Origin: Rubrivivax sp.
GTDB lineage: Bacteria > Pseudomonadota > Gammaproteobacteria > Burkholderiales > Burkholderiaceae_C
Assembly (NCBI GenBank): GCA_016719535.1
Contig: JADJYX010000012.1
Location: 62,001 to 126,000, forward strand
Direction of reading: 5' to 3'
Length of the DNA: 64,000 nucleotides
Positions 45,801 to 53,758 of this stretch are shown here, in pieces. The translations under genes were made by a program, and so were the position numbers. Below the pieces are notes generated by a model that was not told where the DNA came from, ran no database searches, and saw only the letters and a list, made by a program, of their open reading frames with translations. Position 1 is the stretch's first letter; every line of letters starts with the position of its first letter.

Positions 45801-46111
45801 GCGCGCGCCATGTCGGTGTCGAGCCCGAATTCGATGCTCACCTGCGCGCGCCCTTCCAGCGCGCGCGACATGATGCGCTTGACCCCGGCCACGCTGTTGA
45901 CCGCCTCTTCCAGCGGCTTGAGGAGTTCGCGCTCCACCGCCTCCGGGCTGGCGCCGGGGTACGGCACTTCCACCCAGGCGCCGGGAAAGCTGATGTCGGG
46001 CATCTGCTCGACGCCCAGGCGGTGGAGCGAGGCCAGGCCCAGCACGCACAGCGCCACCATCACCATGGTGGCGAAGACCGGGTTGTTGATCGAGACGCGG
46101 GTGATCCACAT
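42890..46111 (-). CDS. RND efflux pump, inner-membrane transporter
   Basis: A 1073-residue protein of normal RND length, starting MWITRVSINNPVFATMV. The proton-relay pair DD in LCIGLLIDDAIVVRENI lies near residue 400 in helix 4, and the Lys in GLVTKNAILLVDFANHARR near 950. Two large periplasmic loops are present. It is a HAE-type drug or solvent pump, working with the adaptor encoded 13 bases upstream. An outer-membrane channel gene is not in the window. The C-terminal tail is short and Pro-rich. Confidence 0.92.
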   Translation of the reverse strand: MWITRVSINNPVFATMVMVALCVLGLASLHRLGVEQMPDISFPGAWVEVPYPGASPEAVERELLKPLEEAVNSVAGVKRIMSRALEGRAQVSIEFGLDTDMARAMQDVRDRIAAVQSSFPRDARAPTVARWNNDNAQPVVNAALLSPTRSGRELSILGDQLVGKRLQRVEGVARVEISGLTVREVRIDLEAQRLRAYGVTPAEIASALKEANADQPVGLLSDPVRDALLRVEGRVRDPRQFEQLVVARRGSLALTLGDLGTLVEREKEPDSLARVNGQPAIVFNVFKQQDANIVAAGDAVKKAMDEVRKQLPPDVELRLIYASSDWVRGSLDGLKSTLVEGALLTVAIVFLFLHSWRSTVITGLTLPIAVISSFIAVHAFGFTLNFMTMMALSLCIGLLIDDAIVVRENIVRHVGMGKDHHTAAREGTEEIGLAVMATTFAIVAVFAPVAFMGGIIGKFFYPFGITVVVAVLVSLFVSFTLDPMLSSVWKDPPSTRLKSMWGIGHAIRATDRAMDGLHAVYERVIRWAFSARRWRLWLPAFGHGLRADGTRDKAGPRRWRRATITPRGVVMLVGVGSFAAAIGLAPLVGSEFVPQTDQSYTQLQLRLPVGASLERTSAKVQQVEAIVLGLPEVQTISTWIGGAGQRNQAWLNIVLEPRSERSRSQKQVEDAIREAIAKIPGTDAALGFDRPIYVAILGSDPDGLARITDEFAEQVKKIPGAVDVESSVKAGLPAYAVRLKTAAVRELGLTAPQLASSLRAYVNGETATYWTTPDGDQVEVVLRLNQAQRQRLDQLRGLPVAFARDGTPIALDAVADITPVFNPEIIRRQNLQRREAVFASVKDRSAGDVGADVQKLIKATTLPPGYSFDIGGQMQQQAEAFGGLLAAMALAVIFIYIVLASQFGSFLQPIAIMASLPLALIGVMLALLFWRSTLNIFSMIGLVMLMGLVTKNAILLVDFANHARRAGATVADALLQAGLIRMRPIVMTTAAMVFGMLPLALALNDGGEIQAPMGRAIIGGVITSTLLTLVVVPVLYSYLVREKKPAAGAVSAPRSAEPGGGPVLGAAMPADRD

Positions 46112-46124
46112 GGCGGCTCCGCGC

Positions 46125-47297
46125 TCAGCGTGTCGCCGGGGTGGACGCCGACGCCGAGGCCACGGCCGGCGCCGCGGCGACCACGACCACGGCCTTGGCG
46201 CCCTCGCGCAGGTTGTCGAAGCGGGCCGCCAGCACCTGGCTGTCGGCGCGCACGCCTGCCACCACCTCGACACGGCCCACGCGCTCGTCGCGACGGCCCA
46301 GCGTGACGGCGCGGCGCGCCAGGCTGCCGTTCTCGATCAGCCAGACATGGTCCTGCCCGGCGGAGCTGCCCACCGCCGCGATGGGCAGCGTCAGCCGCTC
46401 GGTGTCGTCGGCCAGTTCCACATGGGCCACCGCATACTGGCCGGCGCGCAGCCGTTCCTGCGCATTGGGCAGCTCGATGGTGACGCCGATCGAGCGCGTG
46501 CCCGGCTCGGCCGCCGGCGCGATGCGCGCGATGCGCCCGGCCACCGGCTGGTCCACGCCTTCCACCTGCACCTGCACCGGCAGGCCCGGCGCCAGGCGGC
46601 TGACCTCGTGCGTGCCCACGGCGCCGGCGAGTTCCAGCTTCGCCAGGTCGACGACGGTCAGCACCGGCTGCTCGACCGCCAACTTCTCGCCCGGCACCGC
46701 ATGGCGCCTGGCGACGATGCCGGCGATCGGCGCCGCCAGCGTGCCGTCGCGCAGCCCGATGCGCGCGGTATCGGCGGCGGCCATCGCCGCCTGCAGTGCG
46801 GCGCGTGCGGCATCGACCGCCGTGCGCGAGTTTTCCAGCGCGATCGGGCTGATGAACTGCTGCGCCGCCAGCCGCTCGTTCGAGGCGTGCGTGCGCTCGG
46901 CCTGCGCCAGCGCGGTGCGTGCGCTCTCGACACTGGCACTGCGTTCGGCCACGCGGCTGGCCTGCTCGGCGACGTCGATCCGCCCCAGCGTCTGACCGGC
47001 GGCCACGCGGCTGCCTTCGGCGGCATGCAGGGCCAGCAGCGTGCCGGCGGCCTTGGCACGCACGATGGCCGTCTGCGGCGCCACCAGCGGCCCCGACAAC
47101 GCCAGCCGCGCCGGCAACCGGGCGCGCTGCGGCTGCACCACCTCGCGCGGCGTGAATTCCAGCGCCGGCGCCGGCTTGCCGTCCCTGGCGTCGGCCGTCG
47201 ATTTCGCCAGCACGCCCGGCAGCCTGCCGCTGAAGGCGACAGCCGCCACCGCGGCCACGACCAGCGCCGCCGCTCCGAACCACCAGGTCTTGTTCAT
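46125..47297 (-). CDS. RND efflux adaptor (membrane fusion protein)
   Basis: A 390-residue periplasmic adaptor. It has an N-terminal anchor (WWFGAAALVVAAVAAVAF), the lipoyl half VRAKAAGTLLALHAAEGSRV, and an alpha-hairpin of about 60 residues (SVESARTALAQAERTHASNE). The second lipoyl half is RDGTLAAPIAGIVARRHAV, followed by barrel and membrane-proximal domains. It joins the pump to an outer-membrane channel. The start at 47297 gives the membrane anchor at once. Confidence 0.9.
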   Translation of the reverse strand: MNKTWWFGAAALVVAAVAAVAFSGRLPGVLAKSTADARDGKPAPALEFTPREVVQPQRARLPARLALSGPLVAPQTAIVRAKAAGTLLALHAAEGSRVAAGQTLGRIDVAEQASRVAERSASVESARTALAQAERTHASNERLAAQQFISPIALENSRTAVDAARAALQAAMAAADTARIGLRDGTLAAPIAGIVARRHAVPGEKLAVEQPVLTVVDLAKLELAGAVGTHEVSRLAPGLPVQVQVEGVDQPVAGRIARIAPAAEPGTRSIGVTIELPNAQERLRAGQYAVAHVELADDTERLTLPIAAVGSSAGQDHVWLIENGSLARRAVTLGRRDERVGRVEVVAGVRADSQVLAARFDNLREGAKAVVVVAAAPAVASASASTPATR

Positions 47298-47453
47298 GCC
47301 ACCCTCGGTCTCGGATCCGACCCGGACCCGGAAGTGGCGCGCAGTGTAGGAAGACGCCGCCGCCGCCGGCTCCACCATGCGACGGAGCGCAGCCGCCGGG
47401 CGACGAACGGCAGGACGGCCAGACGGACCGGCGGGGCAGGGCCAGGGCCCGGC

Positions 47454-50267
47454 CTAGACCAGGCTGTCCTGGCTCGCGGCCTCGATCCAGCGGTCCAGCG
47501 CTTCGGCCGTCAGCGGGCGGCCGAACAGCCAGCCCTGGCCGCGGTCGCAGTCCAGGTCGAGCATCAGTGCGGCCTGGTCCTCGGTCTCGATGCCTTCGGC
47601 CACCGTCACCATGCCCAGCGTGCGCGCCATGCGGATGGTGGCCGAGATCAGCACGCGGTGGTATTCGACCTCGCGCGCATGGGCGACGAACGAGCGGTCG
47701 ACCTTGACCGTGTCCACCGGCAGCAGGTGCAGGCAGGCCAGCGACGAATAGCCGGTGCCGAAGTCGTCCAGCGCCAGCCGCACGCCGGCGGCCTTGAGGG
47801 CACGCAGCATGGCCTGCACCTGCTCGTCCTGCGCCGCGAAGCTTTCGGTGACCTCGAGCTGCAGCTGCTCGGGCCGCATGCCGTTGGCCTGCAGCACGGC
47901 CTGCACCTCGGGCACCAGGCCGGCCTGCTTGAGCTGCGCGCGCGACAGGTTGACCGCCAGCAGGCCCGGCGCCCGCTCGCCCCAGCGCGTGCGCCACTGC
48001 GCAAACTGCGCGCAGGCCACGGCCAGCACCCGCTCGCCGATGGCGTCGATGAGCCCGCATTCCTCGGCCAGGCCGATAAACTGCGCCGGCGGGATGTCGC
48101 CGCGCTCGGGGTGCCGCCAGCGCACCAGCGCCTCCACACCGGCCAGGCGCCGCGTCGCCAGTTCGACCACCGGCTGGTAGACGACATACAGCTCGTCGGC
48201 CTGCAGCGCGCGCCGCAGGTCGCGTTCGAGCTCCAGCGCCGTGCGCACGCGTTCGTGCATCGACGCATCGAACACCATCCAGCGGCCGCGGCCGGCGCGC
48301 TTGGCCTCGTACATGGCGGTATCGCAGTCGCGCAGCACGGCACCGGCATCGTCGCCGGCCTGCTCGGCGCCGACGATGCCGATGCTCACGCCGACATGCA
48401 CCGGGTGCGAGCCCAGTTCGAAGGGGCGCGACAGCTCGACCAGCAGGCGGTCGGCCACCGCGCAGGCCGCGTCGACATGGTGGATGCCTTCGAGCACGAT
48501 GACGAATTCATCGCCGCCGATGCGCGCAGCGGTGTGCAGCTCCGAACCCACGCGTGCGACGGCATCGCCGGGGCGCAGCGTCTCTTCCAGCCGCGCGGCC
48601 ACCTGGCGCAGCAGCTCGTCACCGGCGCCGTGGCCCAGGGTGTCGTTGACCTGCTTGAAGCGGTCGACATCCATGAACAACACCGCAAAGCCATAGCCCG
48701 GGTGTCGGCGGCGGTGCTCGATGGCGCGCTGCACCCGTTCGAGCACCACGCTGCGGTTGGGCATGCGCGTGAGCGGGTCGCGCCGCGCCGAGTCGCTCAG
48801 CTCGTCGAGCAGGCGGCGGCGTTCGGTCATGTCGACGTAGCAGGCCACCACGCCGTCGGGCCGGCCCAGCGCGTCGCGCAGCGGTTCGGTATGGGCCAGC
48901 AGCCAGCGGCGGCCGCCTTCGCCGTCGTCCAGGCCCAGCAGCTGGCCGCGCGCGCCCTCGCCGCTGCGCAGGCTGCGCTGCACCGGCAGCTCGGCGGCCT
49001 CCAGCGGCTCCAGGTCCTCTTGCAGCGGGCCGCGCTGCATCAGCGCATCGGCGGCGTCACCCGGCTGCAGGCCCAGCAGCGACTGCGCGGCGCGGTTGGC
49101 GTCGAGCACGGCCCCCTGCCGGTCGTGCACCACCAGCGCGGTGGGCAAGGCGGACAGCAGCGCGGCGCTGCGCAGGCGCTGCGTCACCTGGTCGGTGATC
49201 TCGGTCTCGACGGCGATGAAGCCGGTGAGTTCGCCGGCGACGTTGCGCAGCGGCTGCAGGTCGGCGTCGATCCAGTAGTCGCGGCCGTCGCGCGAGCGGT
49301 TGAGCAGCTCCACCCGCAGCGGCAAACCGTCATCGAGCGCAGCCCGCAGGCGGGCCAGGGTGGCGGGGTCGGTGCGTTCGCTTTGCAGCAGCACGCCCGG
49401 GTCGGCACCCAGCACTTCGTGCAGCTCGTAGCCGGTGGTGCGCGTGAAGGCCCGATTGGCCCACACGATGCGGCGTTCCCGGTCGGTGACGATCACCAGG
49501 TTGCCGGTGTGCTCGGCCACCAGCGCCAGGGGTTCGTTCTCGGCCGCCTGCTGGGCCAGCCGCCGTGCCTGCGCCTGCAGCGTGCGCAGCGCCGGTGCAA
49601 CGACGGCCAGCGCCAGCAGCAGCAGGGCCAGCGTGACGCCGGCGCCCCAGCGCCCGCTCTGCGCCACCGCCTGCTGGCGGGCCCGGGCGTGCACCTGCAA
49701 TTCGGCCACCAGCGCCTGCGCCGCCTGCGCGGCCCGGTCGGCCTCGCGCTGCACGCCCTGCAGGCTCTCGGCCAGCTGATCCTGGCGCTCGGCATCCAGG
49801 TGCGACAGCAGCGCGTCCGCGCGGTACCACAGCCGCTCGCGGGCATCCTGCCAGCGCCCGAGCACGTCGGCCAGGCGCTGGCGCTCGGCCAGGCCCTCGT
49901 GCCGGATGCTGTCCGCCCAGGGCTGGATGCGCAAGGCATCCCGCCGCGACTGCAGCAATTCCTGCTCCAGCTGGCCGCCCATCGTCACGGCATTGGCGGG
50001 CGCGGCAGCGATCAGTGCCGCCAGGCGTCCGATGCGCTGCGTCAGCAGCGCATGCCGGTTCGACGCGTCGATGGCCGCGGCCACGCGCGCGTCGGCCTCG
50101 CTGCTTTGTTGCGTCTGCCAGGCCTGCCACAAGGTGGTGGCGGCGATGGTGGCAAAGGCCAGATAGAGCGCGGCGCGCGCGCGCCGCCAGCCGGCCTGCG
50201 GTGCGGGGGGCGCCGCAGCATCGGCCGCTTGGTGGCGCCTGGCGTGGTCGGTTGGGTGCACGGGCAT
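47454..50267 (-). CDS. PAS-GGDEF-EAL cyclic-di-GMP protein
   Basis: A 937-residue membrane sensor. A first helix (about 33-48) and a second (near 209-228, VTLALLLLALAVVAPAL) flank a periplasmic helical domain. A PAS domain (LVIVTDRERRIVWANRAF) and a second PAS-like unit (ALVVHDRQGAVLDANRAA) follow. The GGDEF domain has the intact motif RIGGDEF near residue 584, and the EAL domain has EALVRW near 711 plus DDFGTGYSSL. Both catalytic signatures are intact, so it may make and break c-di-GMP depending on signal. It stands alone on its strand. Confidence 0.92.
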   Translation of the reverse strand: MPVHPTDHARRHQAADAAAPPAPQAGWRRARAALYLAFATIAATTLWQAWQTQQSSEADARVAAAIDASNRHALLTQRIGRLAALIAAAPANAVTMGGQLEQELLQSRRDALRIQPWADSIRHEGLAERQRLADVLGRWQDARERLWYRADALLSHLDAERQDQLAESLQGVQREADRAAQAAQALVAELQVHARARQQAVAQSGRWGAGVTLALLLLALAVVAPALRTLQAQARRLAQQAAENEPLALVAEHTGNLVIVTDRERRIVWANRAFTRTTGYELHEVLGADPGVLLQSERTDPATLARLRAALDDGLPLRVELLNRSRDGRDYWIDADLQPLRNVAGELTGFIAVETEITDQVTQRLRSAALLSALPTALVVHDRQGAVLDANRAAQSLLGLQPGDAADALMQRGPLQEDLEPLEAAELPVQRSLRSGEGARGQLLGLDDGEGGRRWLLAHTEPLRDALGRPDGVVACYVDMTERRRLLDELSDSARRDPLTRMPNRSVVLERVQRAIEHRRRHPGYGFAVLFMDVDRFKQVNDTLGHGAGDELLRQVAARLEETLRPGDAVARVGSELHTAARIGGDEFVIVLEGIHHVDAACAVADRLLVELSRPFELGSHPVHVGVSIGIVGAEQAGDDAGAVLRDCDTAMYEAKRAGRGRWMVFDASMHERVRTALELERDLRRALQADELYVVYQPVVELATRRLAGVEALVRWRHPERGDIPPAQFIGLAEECGLIDAIGERVLAVACAQFAQWRTRWGERAPGLLAVNLSRAQLKQAGLVPEVQAVLQANGMRPEQLQLEVTESFAAQDEQVQAMLRALKAAGVRLALDDFGTGYSSLACLHLLPVDTVKVDRSFVAHAREVEYHRVLISATIRMARTLGMVTVAEGIETEDQAALMLDLDCDRGQGWLFGRPLTAEALDRWIEAASQDSLV

Positions 50268-50380
50268 GAGGGGTCGGCCCGGATGGAGCCACCCTGGCCC
50301 TATCGGCGCTCACGCGTGGACCTTGAGCTGCAGCAAGGCCCATCGGTGACCGATGTCGCGCGGCGCCGCTGCGCCGGCTT

Positions 50381-51595
50381 TCAGGGCGGCGCCGGACGAG
50401 CGATGCGATCGGCGCGGCCCGAACGCAGCGCACACCACCAGCCCAGTGCCGCCGCGCCGACCGCTGCCCAGAAGACGGCACGGATGCCGAACTGCGTGCT
50501 CAGCCAGCCGCCGGCCAGGCCACCCACCACGCCCGAGACACCGTAGCCCAGCACCGTATACAAGGCCTGGCCGCGCCCGCGCAGCGGACCCGGAAAGTGC
50601 CGGGTGATGATCGCGATGCAGGCTGCATGCTGGGCGGCGAAGGTCAGCAGGTGCAGCGCCTGTGCCAGCACCAGCACGGCGATCTGGGCGCCGAGGGCCG
50701 CGGTGAGCACGAAGCGCAGCACCGAGGCCGCCGCCGCCCACTGCAGCCAGGCATGCGGCGTCAGGCGGTCGAAGAAGCGCCCCTGCCACCAGAAGAAGGC
50801 GATCTCCACCGCCACCGACACCGCCCACAGCAGGCCCACCGTCGCCTTGCCGTGGCCCAGCGCGTCCAGGTAGAGCGAGAAGAAGGTATAGAGGCTGGTG
50901 TGCGCCAGCACGGTGAAGAAGACGGCGGCGAAGAACCAGGCCACCACCGGCCGGCGCAGCACGCTCAGCACCGGCGGCACGCCCTCGCGGCCGTGTGCGG
51001 GCTCGCGCGCCGCGGGCAGGCGCAGCGCCGTCAGCAGCAGCCCCGCATAGGTGGCCACCACCAGCCCGGGGAAGAGCCCGATGCCCACGCGCTCGAGCAG
51101 CACGCCGAAGACCACCACCGCGGCGATGAAGCCCATCGACCCCCAGACGCGCACGCGGCCATAGCGGCCGGCATCCATGCCGTTGCCGGTGGCCAGGTGG
51201 CGCGCCAGCGTGGCCTCGGTCAGCGGCACGACGCCGCCATTGGCCAGGAACAGCAGCGCGGTGCAGACCGCCACCGCGGCATAACCCCGCACCCACAGCA
51301 GCGCACAGGCCGCCAGCAGCGACAGCCCGGCCGCCAGCTGCACCAGGCGCACGCGCGGCGTGCCATGGTCGCCCAGCCAGCCCCAGGCATAGGGGCCGAC
51401 GACGCGCGTCCAGGCCTGCAGCGACGCGATGGTGCCGATGGCCAGCGTGGAAAAGCCGAGTTCCTTGAACCACAGCGGCGCAAACGGGTTGAAGGCCCCG
51501 ATCGACGCGAAGTAGCAGAACCAGAGCGCGCCGAAGGCGCCCAGTCGTGGCGCCGGCGGCGCGGGCGGCGCAGGCGGCGCCGGCGCGGGCGTCAT
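50381..51595 (-). CDS. MFS transporter (HcaT/LacY-like)
   Basis: A 404-residue transporter with about twelve helices. WFCYFASIGAFNPFAPLW in the first helix and RVWGSMGFIAAVVVFG in the fifth resemble the 3-phenylpropionate transporter group. The ATG overlaps the aroC stop (ATGA), so it is co-translated with chorismate synthase. A link to aromatic compounds is thus possible but not shown. Confidence 0.82.
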   Translation of the reverse strand: MTPAPAPPAPPAPPAPRLGAFGALWFCYFASIGAFNPFAPLWFKELGFSTLAIGTIASLQAWTRVVGPYAWGWLGDHGTPRVRLVQLAAGLSLLAACALLWVRGYAAVAVCTALLFLANGGVVPLTEATLARHLATGNGMDAGRYGRVRVWGSMGFIAAVVVFGVLLERVGIGLFPGLVVATYAGLLLTALRLPAAREPAHGREGVPPVLSVLRRPVVAWFFAAVFFTVLAHTSLYTFFSLYLDALGHGKATVGLLWAVSVAVEIAFFWWQGRFFDRLTPHAWLQWAAAASVLRFVLTAALGAQIAVLVLAQALHLLTFAAQHAACIAIITRHFPGPLRGRGQALYTVLGYGVSGVVGGLAGGWLSTQFGIRAVFWAAVGAAALGWWCALRSGRADRIARPAPP

Positions 51596-52698
51596 CCCCC
51601 GGGCCGCTGGCCGGCGATGGGGGCTTGCGGCAGCTGCACGTCGCCGCATTGCGCGCGGTGGCGCAGCACATGGTCCATCACCACCAGCGCCAGCAGCGCC
51701 TCGGCGATGGGCGTGGCGCGGATGCCCACGCAGGGGTCGTGGCGGCCGTGGGTCTCGACCAGGGTCGGCTGGCCGGCGCGGTCGATCGACGCACGGGGCA
51801 GCCGGATCGAACTGGTGGGCTTGATGGCCAGGCGCACCACCAGGTCCTGCCCCGTGCTGATGCCGCCGAGCACGCCGCCGGCACGGTTGCCGGCAAAGCC
51901 TTCGGGCGTGAGCTCGTCGCCATGCTGGCTGCCGCGCTGGGCGACGACCGCGAAGCCGTCGCCGATCTCCACGCCCTTGACGGCATTCAGGCCCATCATC
52001 GCCCACGCGATATCGGCGTCGAGGCGGTCGTACAGCGGCTCGCCCAGCCCGACCGGCACGCCGCTGGCACGCACCTCGATGCGCGCGCCGCAGCTGTCAC
52101 CCGCCTTGCGCAGCGCATCCATGTGCGCTTCCAGCTGCGCGATCAGGCTGGCATTGGCGGCGAAGAAAGGGTTGCGCGGAATGTGCTCGAGCCCCTCGAA
52201 GGGGATCTCAACCTCGCCCAGGGCGCTCATCCAGCCGGTGAAGGTGGTGCCGTGCCGTTCCCGCAGCCACTTGCGCGCCACCGCGCCGGCGGCCACCGTG
52301 GGCGCGGTCAGCCGCGCCGACGAGCGCCCGCCGCCGCGCGGGTCGCGCAGGCCATATTTGCGCCAGTAGGTGTAGTCGGCGTGGCCGGGGCGGAAGGTAT
52401 CGAGGATGTTGCCGTAGTCCTTGCTGCGCTGGTCGGTGTTGCGGATCAGCAGCGCGATCGGCGTGCCGGTGGTCTGCCCTTCGTAGACGCCCGAGAGGAT
52501 CTCCACCGCATCGGGCTCGTTGCGCTGCGTGACGTGGCGGCTGGTGCCGGGGCGGCGGCGGTCGAGCTCGACCTGGATGTCGGCTTCGCACAGTGCCAGC
52601 CCGGGCGGGCAGCCGTCGATCACGCAGCCGATGGCCGGGCCGTGGCTCTCGCCGAAATTGGTGACGCGAAAGAGTTCGCCGAAGGTGGAGCCGGGCAT
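51592..52698 (-). CDS. aroC: Chorismate synthase
   Basis: A 368-residue enzyme that makes chorismate from EPSP, the last common step of the shikimate pathway, using reduced FMN. All signatures are seen: GESHGPAIGCVIDGCPPG at the N-terminus, DYGNILDTFRPGHADYTYW, and the GGGRSSAR block (GRSSARLTAPTVAAGAVA). The C-terminus has DPCVGIRATPIAEALLALV. An essential housekeeping gene. Confidence 0.98.
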   Translation of the reverse strand: MPGSTFGELFRVTNFGESHGPAIGCVIDGCPPGLALCEADIQVELDRRRPGTSRHVTQRNEPDAVEILSGVYEGQTTGTPIALLIRNTDQRSKDYGNILDTFRPGHADYTYWRKYGLRDPRGGGRSSARLTAPTVAAGAVARKWLRERHGTTFTGWMSALGEVEIPFEGLEHIPRNPFFAANASLIAQLEAHMDALRKAGDSCGARIEVRASGVPVGLGEPLYDRLDADIAWAMMGLNAVKGVEIGDGFAVVAQRGSQHGDELTPEGFAGNRAGGVLGGISTGQDLVVRLAIKPTSSIRLPRASIDRAGQPTLVETHGRHDPCVGIRATPIAEALLALVVMDHVLRHRAQCGDVQLPQAPIAGQRPGG

Positions 52699-52816
52699 CG
52701 GTCTGTGGGCAGCAGCAAGGCATGGATTCTAGGTTTGGCCCCGCCGCCTGTCCGTGCCGTCGGGCGCAAAAGGGGCAGCGGTGGGTGCAGCGCGCGTGCC
52801 AGGTCAACTCCCGCGA

Positions 52817-52837
52817 TGGGTGATGGGGCCTCACCCA
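52817..52837. promoter_or_regulatory. 7-bp inverted repeat upstream of the dihaem cytochrome gene
   Basis: TGGGTGA and TCACCCA flank seven bases (TGGGGCC). It lies in the 272-base gap between divergent aroC and the cytochrome gene and may be an operator or an mRNA hairpin. The rest of the gap shows nothing else clear. Confidence 0.4.
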
Positions 52838-52970
52838 ACCAGGTGATATGGTCTTCCCGCAGTCGAGGCCTCTTGCGGCCCGCCAGCTGCGGCCCGTGCA
52901 CGTCGGCGGTGGCACGATGCGCGCCATGGTGGGCCGGCGCGCCGCGCAGGCACCGGCGGGGAGATCGACG

Positions 52971-53672
52971 ATGACCAAGCCCTTGCAATCGCGCCTGCGT
53001 GCACGCTGGTGGAAGGCTGGCCCCATGGCCTTGGATGTGGCGCAGCGCAGCGGCCCGGCTCGCCTGGCCTTCGCGCCGTGGCAAGCGCTCGTGCTGGCTG
53101 CGGCCGCCATGGCCGCGCCGGCCTGGGCGCAGGAGGCGGCGCTGGCGCGCGCGCAGGAGATCGTGCTCGGCAAGTGCTTCATCTGCCATGGCACCGAGGG
53201 CGAGAGCTCGAGCCCGGTCTTCCCGCGGCTGGCGGGCCAGCACGCGGGCTACGTGGCGCGGCAGCTGGCCGACTACCGCAGCGGCCGGCGCCAGAGCGCG
53301 ACGATGAAGCCCATGGTCGAGGACCTGAATGACGCCGACTTTGCCGCGCTGGGGCTGTGGTTCGAGCGCCAGCCGGTGCGCGCGCATGCGGTGGACGATC
53401 CCGATCTGGCGCAGGTGGGCCGCTTCGTCTACCTGCGCGGCAACCCTTACAGCGGCGTGGCCGCCTGCGCCGGCTGCCATGGCACGGGGGCGCAGGGCAG
53501 CGAGACGCTGCCGCGGCTGGCGGGCCAGCATGCGCTGTATACCGAGAAGCAGCTGCGGCAGTTCAGCACGCGCGAGCGCAGCAACGACAACGCCGTCATG
53601 CACGGCATCGCCACCCAGCTGACCGCGCTGGAGATGAAGGCCGTTTCGGCCTACCTCAGCGGGTTGAAGTAG
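52971..53672 (+). CDS. Dihaem cytochrome c (c4-like)
   Basis: A 233-residue periplasmic protein with two haem sites, CFICH and CAGCH, each followed by a similar PRLAGQHA stretch, so it is a duplicated cytochrome c fold. Met ligands probably come from MKPMVED and NAVMHGI. The signal helix (FAPWQALVLAAAAMAAP) is preceded by about 30 basic residues. I chose the ATG at 52971 because GGGGAG lies just before it; an internal start would shorten the tail. It probably carries electrons between the sulfide-oxidising genes next door and a terminal oxidase. Confidence 0.87.
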   Translation: MTKPLQSRLRARWWKAGPMALDVAQRSGPARLAFAPWQALVLAAAAMAAPAWAQEAALARAQEIVLGKCFICHGTEGESSSPVFPRLAGQHAGYVARQLADYRSGRRQSATMKPMVEDLNDADFAALGLWFERQPVRAHAVDDPDLAQVGRFVYLRGNPYSGVAACAGCHGTGAQGSETLPRLAGQHALYTEKQLRQFSTRERSNDNAVMHGIATQLTALEMKAVSAYLSGLK

Positions 53673-53710
53673 GCCGCGGACCGCAGCCGCGCGCGGGCGC
53701 GACACCCGGC

Positions 53711-53758
53711 GCGTCAGCCGGTGCGTCAGCCGGTGCGTCAGCCGGTGCGTCAGCCGGC
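53711..53758. repeat. Four tandem 12-base units spanning the flavoprotein stop
   Basis: The unit GCGTCAGCCGGT occurs four times, the last with one base changed. Read on the minus strand each copy has an in-frame TGA, so the flavoprotein gene has its stop repeated four times. It probably arose by slippage. Confidence 0.85.

Noticed and set aside
43226..46306. 1026-codon plus-strand frame opposite the RND pump
   Set aside because: The pump frame has all family motifs; the opposite frame is His/Arg/Gln-rich noise.
45552..50546. 1664-codon open frame on the plus strand
   Set aside because: It lies antisense to the efflux adaptor, RND pump start and GGDEF-EAL gene. Its translation is Arg/His/Gln/Ala-rich without motifs, as expected for a shadow frame at about 70% G+C.
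53711..53758. Tandem repeats as a CRISPR array
   Set aside because: Units are 12 bases, directly adjacent and without spacers; no cas genes are near.
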